Positions 1-11,357 of a stretch of DNA of 64,000 bases are shown here, piece by piece. Each line of letters begins with the position of its first letter. Positions within the stretch are counted from its first letter, which is position 1. Below the pieces are notes generated by a model that made no database searches, had not been told where the DNA came from, and saw only the letters and a list, made by a program, of their open reading frames with translations. Location of the stretch: contig NC_083712.1 in the NCBI RefSeq assembly GCF_033118175.1, positions 9,682,956-9,746,955 of the forward strand, written 5' to 3'. The DNA is from Dama dama (lineage: Eukaryota; Chordata; Mammalia; Artiodactyla; Cervidae). Made by a program: the position numbers and the translations under genes.

Positions 1-1205
1 AGCAGACATGACATTATTTCACCTTATCACATGCTGTGCATTGGGCAATGGTGGCTCAGAGTTTCTGCTTTATAACTGAGGAAGCCAGGGCTCTGGTTTT
101 GTGACGCGCCCAGGTGAGTGAGCTGGGTTTTGGCTGACACTGGGTCTGCCGGTCTATTGTTCTGGGTGCTGTAAGTCAGGGTCTCAGAGACAGATGTAGA
201 GCAACCCTCACTGAGTCTAGCAGACCCCAGTGTTCACCAGAAGCCCCACGTTTTCTGTTAATTCTGTATGCATTAGTTTTCGTCTAGTAAGTTTGTTTCC
301 TCAGAAAAGGATTACATAAGTGATAGATCCATAGACATATAGCCACTGAGTATTAAATTACTACATATGAGATATTGAATTTTGATTAGAAACTGCAAAT
401 TATTCTAAATAATTCTCTACTTTTATTATTCCTTGTGTTGTCTGTATTAGCATAGCAGCTTAGTTGGTATAAAAAGAATTCAGTACTCTGTTGCTTAAAA
501 AATAGAAATTTCTTTTCCTCTCAAGGCACATTCCCGATGAATGCTCTTCAGGCTGTAGGTTTCCTTCTCTGCTTCAAGGCAGCTGCTCTGAAAATCCTCA
601 GCCACTGTCAGTTAGTAGAAAGAAAGAAGGGGCAAGACCTGTATATGTGTTCATTTATCAGTGATCTAACCCAGGAGTGGTCGCCATATCCGTCCTGCTC
701 GAATTCCATTACAGGAATTTTGTCGTAGGGCTACATCCAGTTGCCACATAGACCATGAGATGCGGTTTCCAGCAGGGGGTGTGTCCTGAGCTGAAACTCA
801 GAAGTGGACCAATCATAGTGGAGATGTAGCCATCTCCAACATGGTTTGCATGTCTTAGGTTCTAACTTTACTCTCAGAATTCTGAACATGTTCAAATGTT
901 TACTAAGTATACACACTTCTGAGAAATTTTCAGATAATTATAGTAAATCTAGAGGAAAGTATCAGAAGTATGAAAATCATTATTTCCAAACATTTTATGA
1001 AAGTGTGGATGAGTTTTAAAAGAGTTTATGTTTGACAGGGTTAATTCTGGTTGAGAAAAATAAGAAGAGGAGGGAAAGAAAGGATCAGAAAAGAGATACA
1101 GCCACACAGAAGCCACATAGAAGAGAGAAAAGATATTCCAACAAGGGAAGTTTCACTGAGATAATTTTAGTTTCAGAGAAATAGCATTACATACATCATC
1201 ATATA
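1..1205. other. Unique AT-rich sequence, nothing recognised
   Basis: I see no repeat family, RNA gene or convincing coding frame here. The short open frames lack any familiar motif and are what chance would give. A CpG pair near 103-106 is isolated. Confidence 0.5.
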
Positions 1206-1210
1206 TGTAA

Positions 1211-1756
1211 CTTCGTGTGTGTTAGTCATTCAGTTGTGTCTGACTCTTTGTAACCCCATGGACTGTAGCCCGCCAGGCTTCTCTCTGTCCTTTGGACAGA
1301 AAGGTGATCAAACCAGTCAATCCTAAAGGAAATCAACCCTGAATATTCACTGGAAGGACTGGTGCTGAAGTTCTAGTACTTTGGCCACCTGATGGGAAGA
1401 GCCAACTCATTAGAAAAGACCCTGATGCTGGGAAAAATTGAAGGTAGGAGGAGAAGCGGGCAGCAGAGGATGAGATGATTGGATGGCATCACTGACCCAA
1501 TGAACATGAGTTTGAATGAACTTCAGGTAATAGGGAAGCCTGGCGCGCTGCCGTTCATGGGGTTGCAAAGAGCTGGACATGACTTAGTGACTGAACAGCA
1601 ACCACAAGGCTCCTCTGTCCGTGGGATTCTCCAGGCAGGGATACTGGAGTGGGTTGCCATTTCCTTCTCCAGGGGTCTTCCCAACTCAGGGATCGAACCC
1701 AGGTCTCTGGCTTTACAGGCAGATTCTTTACTGTCTGAGCCACCAGGGAAGCCCCT
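1211..1756 (-). mobile_element. Bov-tA-type SINE split in two by a BovB insertion
   Basis: The left part (1211-1290) is the BovB-derived 3' portion of a ruminant SINE, and the right part (1607-1756) ends in the inverted tRNA-Glu-like head ('ccaccagggaagcccc'). Both parts read in the same minus orientation and would be continuous but for a BovB between them. The outer flanks share an imperfect duplication (GTAACTT near 1206, GTAAGTT near 1759). Such SINEs are mobilised by the BovB reverse transcriptase, which recognises the shared 3' end. Confidence 0.85.
1291..1606 (+). mobile_element. BovB LINE 3' fragment nested in the SINE
   Basis: This is the 3' end of a BovB (RTE-clade) element in plus orientation, running from the region encoding the conserved '...QSILKEI...' stretch to the characteristic 3' terminus. 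It is heavily 5'-truncated and its frame is broken. AGGCTTCTCTCTGTCC (1275-1290) on the left and AGGCTCCTCTGTCC (1607-1620) on the right are the target-site duplication, one CT unit apart. The BovB is therefore younger than the surrounding SINE. Confidence 0.85.
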
Positions 1757-1944
1757 GTGTAAGTTTATAACATTTCAAATACATGTCTGCAACACCATTA
1801 TTTTTTTTAAATAGTATATTGAGAACAGTAAAGCCAACCGAAGTGAACTATTAAACCAGTCAAAATTTGTATATATAATCTGCCTTTTTGTAAAGATACC
1901 GAAATCACTACCAAAACGAGATTATATAGATAACACTGCATTGA

Positions 1945-3200
1945 ATAAACATTTATTATGCATTTGCCACTTACAGTTCAGGTTACTGAGACACTCAGAT
2001 GGTTAAGATGTAGTTTGTCTGTATAAAATTTCAATCCCTGAGGTAGATAAACAATGTACAAAATGCAAATCATGAATCCAGATAAGCAGTAAAAAATATG
2101 AGAAAAAAGGTTCAAAACATGAGCATTAAGCAAAGCTCTAGAAATGCTTTGTAAAAAGAAAAATCAGTAACATAATTTAAATGAAGCATGGGCTCCAGTA
2201 GGGAAGCAGTGGACCATCAGTTTGGAAATGTTTGTTGTATTTAGAAGAATCTTGGCAATTTTTGTGTGAAGAATACATATACTATTTATTAAGCATTAGG
2301 GCATATAAGAGTTTTCAAACAGCAGAATAACATGAATAAGGTTGTGTTGTAAGTTATCTTCAGTGGAGAAATACTTATGGGAACTGTGCATGCCAAAATC
2401 ACGTGCAGAGCAGTTGCAATTTTCCAGAGAAATACTAAGAAGCGCCTGACTGACATGATAGCAGTAGACACAGGACGGTGGAGGTGGCTCTTAATATGAG
2501 TCTTGGGGTGCAGATGGGGTGCGGATGGAACCACCGAGTTTCTGCTCCGAGGGGATGGATGTGGTGGAGGGAAAGAAGTCAGAGATTCAGGGCCAACAGC
2601 CTTTCATTAGAATGAGTCCATTAAACCATATGTGGACGTCAAGAGAAAAATATGATTTTTGGTAGTGTTTGGAACATGAGTTTTGAAATATGACTTGGGG
2701 ATGTGGTAAAATTTCATACCTTAATATCAGCAGTGTGAAGCTGGAGATGAGCAGACAGGTTGGAGATGGTAGTGGAAGCTAGCAAGGAAGTAACTGATGA
2801 GTCCATGAGTGAGAGGAAGCTGGATGGGGCGTGGGGTTGCCTGTAAAGAGAGATGATGCAGACACATTAGCAGTGTCTTAGAGTGCAGAGGGGGAAGGTG
2901 GTAGTTTAGAAGAAGAATTACAGCAAAAGAGACAATATGGGGATCCGAGACACAGAGGAGCACCAGCACCCCGCAGTGTTAGAGAAGAAGCGGAAATCCC
3001 CTGAGGAAGAAAGGTGATCACAGTGGATGCCTCCAGTATTAAAGAGGCTGAAGACAGAGAAGAGGTTGTGATAATTACCACCTGCTGTTTTGAAGAGAAG
3101 GGTCTCCCTGGAGATGTGTGGGTGGGACCTGGTTCATCATGCTCCCTTTGCAAATGCTGGTGAGGCGGATGAGCCAAATGCAGATGGAACGTTTGAGAGT
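1945..3200 (+). repeat. Possible very old interspersed repeat, unnamed
   Basis: Purine-rich, highly diverged sequence. Several phrases ('ggagatgagcagacaggttggag', shown here only in part as ggagatgagcagacagg) recall a long ancient mammalian repeat, also suspected at 31700-32045. No termini or duplications are visible. The minus-strand frames at 2727-2969 and 2878-3207 are low-complexity and not convincing genes. Confidence 0.3.
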
Positions 3201-4155
3201 AAATCAATTCAAGGGGAAAAAAAGAAAAATGTTATTTGAGGAAAATCAGGATTGATGGATGTAGCCTTCATTTTTTTTTTTCTGTTTGAAATAGAGTATC
3301 TTAAATTTAAAAAAAAAATCTTAACAGAGAATGCTAATATTCTCTTAAAATATTTATTTTTAATATACTGGAAAGGTTCTTAGGTGTACGATGCTAGACA
3401 CTGAGGACATGGGTCTGCAGATCCACATCAGAAAAAGAGATAGCTGAGGCTCTGCATTAAAAAAATGAAGAACAATTTGAAGATGAAAATTTAGAAGGAG
3501 AGAAAGAAGAGAGGTCAGGTGCATGGAAGCAGCCAAGTGGAAATTCTTCGGCGTGCAGAGGCTGCAGACGATTAGTTAGCATCACTGCTTGTGTTGTTTC
3601 TATGGCACTTCCTCAAGCCCCAGCCTCCATCCCATGGCATCACACACCACTGCTCTGCCTGAAGTCAAGGGCTCACCTGCCTTCAGAGTAGTGAAACGCA
3701 GCATTCCATGGGATTGAGAGACGCATGCTGTGAGCTATTTAAGAAGATGCTTGGGTCTTTAAGAGATCTTATGGATATAAATTTCAAATGAACCTCTTAG
3801 ATGTCAGATGGCGGGAAATGGGATTCTTTCCAGATGAGTTCACGTTCACTCAGCTGGAGTTCAAAAACAGAGACTCAGCTAATGCTGTGGATTTCCACTG
3901 CTTGCTCTTGATGGACACTAGTGAATGCAACTGAAAGTTAGACTACGGGAAATTAAGAATATCAGAATTCTGGGGAGGATGAAAAAATTGATAGCAAATG
4001 ATCTAAAGGGCAGTGGGACCTGCTGTGGTGCTGAGATACATGAGACACTTTTCTGCTCAAGGGAAACTTTTTTTTTTTTGTTCTATTTAAGGCTGTGAAT
4101 TAAAAGACAACCTATTGGTTTAAAATTCATAAGCTATTGGCTACTTTCTATGTGT
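3201..4155. other. Unique sequence, nothing recognised
   Basis: Contains short homopolymer runs (T11 near 3271, A9 near 3311, T12 near 4069) but no recognisable repeat body next to them. No coding frame of note. Confidence 0.45.
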
Positions 4156-4159
4156 TACC

Positions 4160-4350
4160 AAGGTGTTTGCCAGGTGTGAGTCCCAAATAATGAGCTCTAT
4201 ATAGAGAATATTATCAAAACCCTCATTTTGCTGATAAATAGCAATGATCCCGCAGGTTAAGCCACTCATCCCATGTCACACCACCTCATATGTGACAGGG
4301 GTGGGACTCGTTCTCTTCCTGTGAGAGCCTTACTTTGGGCTCTAATCTAA
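4160..4350 (-). repeat. Degenerate MIR-like SINE
   Basis: The phrases 'caggttaagccactcatcccatgtcacacc' (in part) and 'gacaggggtgggactcg' resemble the inverted MIR core. Divergence is high and the ends are unclear. Confidence 0.35.
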
Positions 4351-4360
4351 ACGCACTCCA

Positions 4361-4893
4361 TTCTAAACCATGGAATCCAGTCTGTAAGTTCAAAAACTAC
4401 ATTAAAAAGTTAATTCAGGTCTCACAATTGATACCTACTCCTCTTTACTGTAAATTGAATCAACGGTTAATATCTTTACAAGTCCATGTGTCATAAAGAA
4501 TTGCTATTTTGTTCTTCAAGCTATCCAATCAGATACTTTAGGAGATTAAAAGAATGAGGGTGGATGATACACAGTGACTTTTCATGGTAGCTATTTTATG
4601 CATTTCCTTTAACACATTCAAAATAAAATTTTAAGCTTTGTTCACGTGTAGTCTGCCTCACAAACCAGCATGGAGTTTTGTGATAATAAAACATTTTCTG
4701 TGAAGTAGTTTGTCTTTGCTTCCTTGTGAACTTCAGAGTATTTAGATTCTTTAGATTAAAAAAAAAAATCATTAAATACAAAGAATGAACCATACTTTCT
4801 ACTGAAAGCCTATAAAAACCCCCTGAGGAGATCTTTAAAAATTTGACAGATTAAATTTATTTGAATTCTGTTTAGTATTCATCATATTCACTC
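4361..4893. other. Unique AT-rich sequence, nothing recognised
   Basis: No recognisable repeat or coding frame. The minus-strand frame at 4596-4793 is lysine- and threonine-rich with no motif. Confidence 0.45.
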
Positions 4894-5095
4894 TTAAGCG
4901 GCAGCATAGCATAGATTAGGTTTCAAATCCCAGCCCTGCATATTAACTGTGTGATCTTGGGCAAGTTCCTTAACTTTCTACACTTCAGCTTCTTCATCTT
5001 AAGTGGGGATGATAATTATACTTATTTCTAAGGGTTCCTATGAAAATTAAATGAGTTAATCAAAGCAAAACATTTGGAATAATGTTTGGTAATGA
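4894..5095 (+). repeat. MIR SINE
   Basis: Clear MIR signature in plus orientation: 'gcatagcatagattagg', 'tgtgtgatcttgggcaagtt', 'cttcttcatcttaagtgggg' and 'aattaaatgagttaatc' appear in consensus order. MIR is an ancient tRNA-derived mammalian SINE, long inactive. Confidence 0.85.
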
Positions 5096-5499
5096 AAAGA
5101 GAAATCAGTTGATCTAAACCTAACCAAAACTGGCACAGACATCAAAATTACCAGTAAAATATAGTCAGTAAATATATTTGTACTCTATATGTCAAAAAAT
5201 AGGTAGAGATGTGAAAAATATTTTTTAAACTCAGATAAAAAACAGATTGCTTGAGATTAATGGTAAATTAGGCATTTCAGTATAAAAGACTAGTGAATTT
5301 GGCAGATTCACTAATCTGTCATAGAAGATATGGCAGTACAAACTATCTAAAATGAAACAGATGGTGAAAATACAAGTGAATGAAAATTCAAAAGAGCCTC
5401 AGTAAAAAGTGAAACTATTTGAGTTGCTTAATACAAGTGTCGTTGAAGTCTACAACAAAGAGAAGAGAGGAGAGGGCAGAAAGAGTATTTGCAAATATA
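5096..5499. other. AT-rich sequence, possibly the 5' part of the adjoining L1
   Basis: A-rich in the plus strand, like L1 ORF2, but too diverged for me to place. No coding frame remains. Confidence 0.3.
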
Positions 5500-6125
5500 A
5501 AGATTAGTTATTTTATAAATTGGATTAATGCAAAAGAAGCACAAAAAAGTGTCAGAATCAAATTGACTACAAATATGAAATAAGAAAACACAATAAGCTA
5601 AACTTGTAAAAATTAAAGATTGCCGTCAAAAAACAGTCTTAAAGGGAGTGAAAAAAGTGGGAAACAGACTTGTAAAAACCGTATCTTCTATAGACACTGT
5701 ACCCAGGATGTGTAACAGACTCTTATTTCAAAAGAGAAGAAAAGGAGGAATATGAAGGAAGGAGATAAGAGAAAGAAGATTATTGCATGGAACCCAACAG
5801 AATGTGCACAAAGTATGTAATCTGCAGACACTTCACTGAAGATGCTCAGCATTTGTCAGAATTAGGGAAACAAGAATGAAGACCACCATGAGAACCCACT
5901 GCATTCCCACCATCTTGAGTATGTTTTATTTTTTTAAAGAAAAAAAAAGAAATGTGACCTCATTATTTGCTGGAAGGCTATGGAGCCATAGAAACTCTCA
6001 TACATTGCAAGTTTGAATGTAAAATGGTTCAGCCACTTTGGAAACTGTTAGCTTCCTATAGGGATGAACATGGCTCACTCAGACCCAACAATCCCACACA
6101 CAACCTGTCATTTAGTATGTAGAAC
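5500..6125 (+). mobile_element. Old L1 fragment (ORF2 3' region)
   Basis: The stretch 'gaaactctcatacattgcaa ... gtaaaatggttcagccactttggaaactgtt' follows the well-known L1 ORF2 C-terminal coding region, and upstream sequence follows the preceding part. All frames are interrupted. An A-rich stretch at 5937-5950 is an internal expansion. Confidence 0.6.
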
Positions 6126-8155
6126 AGTTTTATTTATTGTACCTTAGGAACAGCCAAATAGTCTTAATTGGAATTAACTTTAAAAATTTCATTTTGGAAG
6201 GTGACATTTCAGAGAGTTGACAAATCCAAGAATTCTGTAAACATCCTCTATGATTTAGGTGTATTACAGGTTAATGTGAAGTAGTGACACCCAGTGGCCA
6301 CTTAGTTAAAATGCAGAACTGCAGGGAAACAGCATGTAGAGACGAATGATTTTTACTGTGGTACAATTTCAAAGACAAATCAGACTCTTTCTATTGTTTA
6401 TTTCATGGAATAATTTGTTTACTATTTGTCTGCTACAGTTTTCTATTAACTGAACAAATTTCATGCTCTTATTTTATCCTTTACATTTCATATTGACATT
6501 TCAGCATAGCTTCCTACAAAATCTAGCATACTCAGCCATTCAAAATTCTATTTTGTTTGATTCTGTTCTGTACAACTTCTCCCATATAACTCTTTCCCTC
6601 CCCACTGATCAAAATGAACTTCCTATAACACTTTCTATTTGCCAGATGGTCAGGGCTGTTCACCTATGAAACACATGAGTTCTTTATCCAGCAAAGAGTT
6701 GATGAGCTGCCCCAGTCACACGACTTCATCTGCTTTCCCTGCTTCTAGCTCCAGGGCATTAAAAGCAAGTAGAAATTCTGAACACTTGTTGTCAGCTGTA
6801 GCTTTGAATAGATCCAGTTAGGACCTACATAAACATTTTGTTTCACCTGTGCAATGAACATAGATGGAATTATTATCCACCATTCAGTTTCTCTCCAAAA
6901 AGAAAGAAACACTTTTCTATCTTTAACGTTCGCATGACAGTATACTTTTGCAGAATTTTTTTTTTCTTCTCAGGTAGATAACAAGTTGGGAGAAGAAAGA
7001 GTTATTGTTACAGAATCCCATTGATTCTTCTATAAGAAAATGTCACAGACTTACTCCCTAATGTCACAGGTCTGCTACAAAATATTCTGGCCATTATATA
7101 ACTAAAACTTTGGAAATATGAAGGTAAACCTTCCAAAGGAGGTTAATCATTAGTCAGTATGAGTTGTAAACTATCAGAGCCTTTGTAAATACACTAGCTA
7201 AAATGCTAACATATTTTAACACTCAATAGAGACTCTCAATTTTAAATAACTGGGTTTAATTAGATTAACTCTTTTGAAGTTGGGTTTAAACTGTGTAGGG
7301 TGAGCTATATCTTTATAATTATCATCTTTAAGTAGACCTGGCAAGAATTACAAACAATTTCTAGGTATAAAATTTATGCCTTTAATGTTCTGGTAAAGTG
7401 GTTGTTTGTGTTATTCATGTTACTATGCAATGTGCATTTTGCATATAAGAAATTGAATAATAGAGGAAAGAAGAATTTAATAATCTGTTTTTACTAAGAT
7501 GTTATTCCTTTTGATCATTTGAATTATGTTGTTTTAATATGCCATTTTTGGCTTTCTAGATTCATTTTAAAGATGACCAAAATGCATATTAAACAGAGTA
7601 GATCATTTTTATAGAGGGTCTTAGCAGGAAACTAAAAGGCAGCACACCCCTTTTTCTGACCTCAGCTGGGACCGTGGTGGGGGGCAACCCCAGTTTTCAA
7701 ACTGTTGTGCACATATGCAAATGAACCCAAAGTCCTGCTAAGTTTTCAAAGTTTGGTTTGGAGGTTGCACATAAATGTCAGTGAGTAGATGAACTGGCAA
7801 TATGAAATCCACAGATAATAAACATTAGCTAGAGTGTATGTACATTTATACATATATATGTATGCAAGAGTATATAAATATGTGCATCACAGTATTTCCT
7901 ATGATTTTAATACTCTATAAGTATCTGAAATAAAAAAAGTTAAATGCACATTCCCTGAAAATACTACCCCAATAGCATGTTGATATGCACGGTTAAGTTA
8001 CAGGGGAGCACTGACTGGCCAGAGTCTTCGTATCTGGGAGGCAGGGCCAGAAGCAGGATATTTTGAGTAGTAGAGTTTGGTTTGAAGTGGAAATTTCAAT
8101 GCAAGTCTTGGTGGGACTGGGAGAGTTCCTTTATGTAACAGTTTAGGCTTAGTTA
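6126..8155. other. Two kilobases of AT-rich sequence, nothing recognised
   Basis: No family I can name. The frames at 6463-6669 and 6639-6821 show no domain. A short TA/CATA-rich patch lies around 7845-7880. Confidence 0.45.
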
Positions 8156-8630
8156 TGTCTGGCGAGTGTATGCTCCTCGGTTCTTTGTCTTGTCACAACA
8201 AAGATTTGGAGTGACGGACCTTAAAGCCCCCTCAGCGGGTCACAGCTCTTGGTCTTGGACAGACCGTGTTACAGCTCTTAAATAAATCAGTGTTAGAGCT
8301 CAGTGTTACAGCTCTATTTTATTTAGATAATAGCAGGAAAATCCATCTTCGAGGTGTGAGGGCACGTCGATCCAAAGACACGAAGAGAAGAGCACCCCAT
8401 CGCGTGGGAGAGAAAGAGAGAAGAGGGCTTTGGCTCCTCTTTTTGTATGTTTCTCTGTCCCTGGGCCTGTCCTATGTAAATTGGGCCAGCCAGGAGTGTT
8501 GTTTGTTTTACGTGAGGTTCTCACTCCAGTCCTCGGAGCTTCCCTTGTTCTATTTTCATGGGCTTTTCCCTTCCAGGTCTTTTAGCCACCGCCATTCTGG
8601 ACTCTTTTTCCCTATTCTAACAACCTAACA
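8156..8630 (-). mobile_element. Solo LTR of an endogenous retrovirus, class I-like
   Basis: The block begins TGTCTGGCG and ends CCTAACA in the plus strand, giving TG...CA termini, and is flanked by the perfect 4-bp duplication GTTA (8152-8155 and 8631-8634). Read on the minus strand it starts TGTTAGGTTG and has AATAAA polyadenylation signals near 8320 and 8283. A 4-bp duplication is typical of gammaretrovirus-like elements. No internal viral sequence is present, so this is the product of LTR-LTR recombination. The frame at 8266-8628 is accidental. Confidence 0.8.
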
Positions 8631-9406
8631 GTTACAAACACAGATGTGGGCTGAAGGGAGAATTTGTTGAAGCAAGTCTTGAACAGTTGCTTTATGTTTA
8701 CGCTAAGTTTAGTTTAGTGTTCATTTATAAGGATTTTCAGAAAATTGCTAACATAAAGTCATCATGTCAGCTTTAAGATCATGTAATATATACATGAGTC
8801 ATCCTAAAACCATCACATCTGCGCGGACCCTGAATCCGGGTCATCCGGATCTGACTCTGCTCTGACCGGCTCAGTGGGTGCCCCAGATTGAACAGACTCA
8901 GCAAAGCACGAACCTGCAGGGTGCCTGTCCAGTCCCACTGAAGACCTGACAGTCCTTTTAGGAATCAAGAAAGTCACTTGCTGACCATGCACACTTTTCC
9001 CTGCATAAATCAGCCGACTTCTTGGTTTCAGTGAGCCTTTTTCTCTCTTCTCTGGCAAAATGCCTAACCTTAGTTTGGAAAGAATCGAAGAAATACTCTT
9101 CAGACAGCTCCAGCATGGGGAGCTGAGTCTTACATGACTCTGACTAATTACACAGAGCCTGCCGGGCAAGTGGCTGACCTCCACCCAGTACAGGCACACA
9201 GACAAGCTTTCTGACCTGAGGCTGGAGGCCCAGCAGGCTAGTGATGCCGTCCATGGCAGAGGAAATGAATTTGCCTGCCCGATTTGCGGTTCCACTGCAA
9301 CATCCCGCTAGGTCTGCTCAGCCAGTTTTTTGTAAGCTGTGGTTTGAGGAATGCACACAGATGAGTATGTCTAAAAAGCGGGGAAAAATGAGGACACGTT
9401 TTCACT
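8631..9406. other. Moderately GC-rich unique sequence
   Basis: No repeat family recognised. A few CpGs and the repeated ATCCGG motif lie at 8820-8880. The minus-strand frame 8813-9295 (160 codons) shows no signal peptide, domain or family resemblance I can identify; I treat it as chance. Confidence 0.4.
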
Positions 9407-9441
9407 CCCCTCCCCCCACCCCCACCCCCGACCCCCGCCCC
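9407..9441 (-). other. C-run tract with G-quadruplex potential on the minus strand
   Basis: Six runs of four to six C separated by single or double bases (runs at 9407-9410, 9412-9417, 9419-9423, 9425-9429, 9432-9436, 9438-9441). The minus strand therefore satisfies the G3+N1-7 pattern with runs to spare. It lies about 400 bp left of the CpG island. Confidence 0.7.
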
Positions 9442-9814
9442 GCAATTTTGTCAAAGTGGAGTTTCCTTGACTTTTCAAAGGGGCAGATGTGTGTGCAGTT
9501 CTCCAGTTCTCAACACACCACCCACTGCGCTCTCTAGGGTGAATTTAGCAGAGCTGTGTCACCCTTGTGTCTGCACACTTACTGTGTCCAGGAAAGCATG
9601 ACAGGAGTCTAATTTGCAGAGCTGCTGCGTTTCCAGGTAATGGGAGCTCTTCTTTCTGGTGCTGTTTAAAAGATATCCATTTCATAAGAGCTGGTGGCTT
9701 GCCAGTGTCCTTGGGAAATTTTTCTCCTGCTCTCGTTTGTGGGCCAGTTCCTTAGTTGCATACCGCTGTTATTTTTTTACCATGGAAATCTTCGACCTTT
9801 GCTCAAGGGTAAAA

Positions 9815-10135
9815 GGCAGCGTTGGGAAAGGAACCGGAGGAAATGAGCGCGCCCGTGCAGTGCATTCCCCTCCTGCGACGGCCTCCACTTTGGGAGCCCC
9901 CCACCCCTCCGCCCCCCCAACCGTCTGGATCTCCTGACGGAAAACAGGCCCAACCCAGGCAGACGGCAAGGCTGCTGAGGGCCCCGGTGCGCTTCCAGGG
10001 CACGTTTTCCTTTCCTTTCCTTCCTCTCCCTATAGGGAGAGACTCTAGGAAGGAGGGCGGTGCTGCCGGTGGGCCGGGAACAGGCCCCTCCCATGCGGGC
10101 GGAGTGGGCACGTCGTGGGGCGAACCTATCACTGT
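9815..10135. promoter_or_regulatory. CpG-island-like segment, candidate orphan promoter or enhancer
   Basis: I count 22 CpG dinucleotides between 9820 and 10122 in GC-rich sequence, against sparse CpG in the flanks. A perfect 18-bp palindrome lies at its centre (10024-10041). The element is not an LTR or SINE I recognise. Frames crossing it on both strands (for example 9822-10310) follow from low stop-codon density in GC-rich DNA. A promoter for a noncoding or distant transcript is an inference only. Confidence 0.5.
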
Positions 10136-11357
10136 GCTTGGCTGGTTTGGACTAAAATCCCTGGTGTCTTCTTGTGTGACTGTACTTTGCTTAAATGCCT
10201 GGGACGTGGTAGTGGTGGTGGTGGATTTCCCCCAGCAGAGTCAGCAAAGGTTGGGAGAACTTGGCTGGAGGTGTGAATTACTCAAGCATTATGTGATTTG
10301 TATTCCCTAACATAACAGTGAGACTGTGACTAAAGAACATTCCTCTGGGAATTAAAGATACCCCCTCCTCCTACCCAGTCCCACCATTAAAGGTGTATGG
10401 CTTTAGGTGAAGCAATTAACCTCAGTATTGTCAGATGTAAAGAAAAGGTTTAGAAAAATGACTTCATCAATCCAACCCAGAGAGAAAATGACAGCTCATT
10501 CTTGCTAAATGCAAACATACACATTTTCACCTTTAAACGTATAATCCACTGTCCCAAATAAGTGACCTCCTCTTCCCCCAGACACAGTGGTGTCTGGTTT
10601 AGAAGTATCACCCTGCCCTCCTTCTCCAGAGTCAGAGGCCTAGGAGAAATGCCGCGCTGCTGGACTCCAGAGCTTGACCTGGCTGCAGAGCAGCTCTGGG
10701 CGCGCTCTAAGCGGCATCGACTGCTGCAGCTCCGAGAGGCCTGAAAGGCTCGACGCGCCTGTTACCCTGGGGCTGCCGCAGCTCTGCTGGAAAGCCCCAT
10801 GTTCCTGGCTGTTCTGGCCGCCAAGACCTAATTAGGAGTTAAGTGTTCAGTGTAGCTAAGAACTTGATCTGTGACCACCTTTCAGCCCCCGCGGCAAGGC
10901 TTGCTCCCTAACACCTCCTCCTGCTGTTTCCCCCCGTGTTTTATTTCCATCAGAACAGGAAGTAAAAATACAGGATAAAGTTTAATAAACTGGCGTTTGC
11001 ACTCTGGCATCTTCGTTTATGTTGCCAATCGTATTTCCTCTTTCACAGGAGCAGCTAGTCTCATTTGTCCTGGCCCTCCTTGTCCCATCAAGTTTATCAC
11101 ACCAAGTTTATCGTATAATTTGCTGACCGTTATCCTTCTGTCCTTCTTACTTTCATGGCACTGTGTTCAGATCTGTTTGGAATCCTGGCCTTGTACCTTG
11201 GGTTCCGAGTTTGCCTCAGGACTGTAGGTTTATTAAGCTCATGTTGTTTAATTTATCTTTGCTCTTGATACTTCTCTTGATACACCAGAGAGTAATGTGG
11301 ACAAAATTAGGTATATATCTCAGTTTTTGTGTGTTTTTATTTTTGTCTCTAATATTG
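10136..11357. other. Unique sequence with a second CpG pocket
   Basis: Around 10640-10760 there is a smaller CpG cluster ('gccgcgctgctgg', 'gggcgcgctctaagcgg', 'gctcgacgcgcctg'). No repeat family or convincing gene is visible in the remainder. Confidence 0.4.

Noticed and set aside
9822..10310. 162-codon frame across the CpG-rich segment
   Set aside because: Overlaps several frames on both strands, as expected in CpG-rich DNA. No recognisable protein features.
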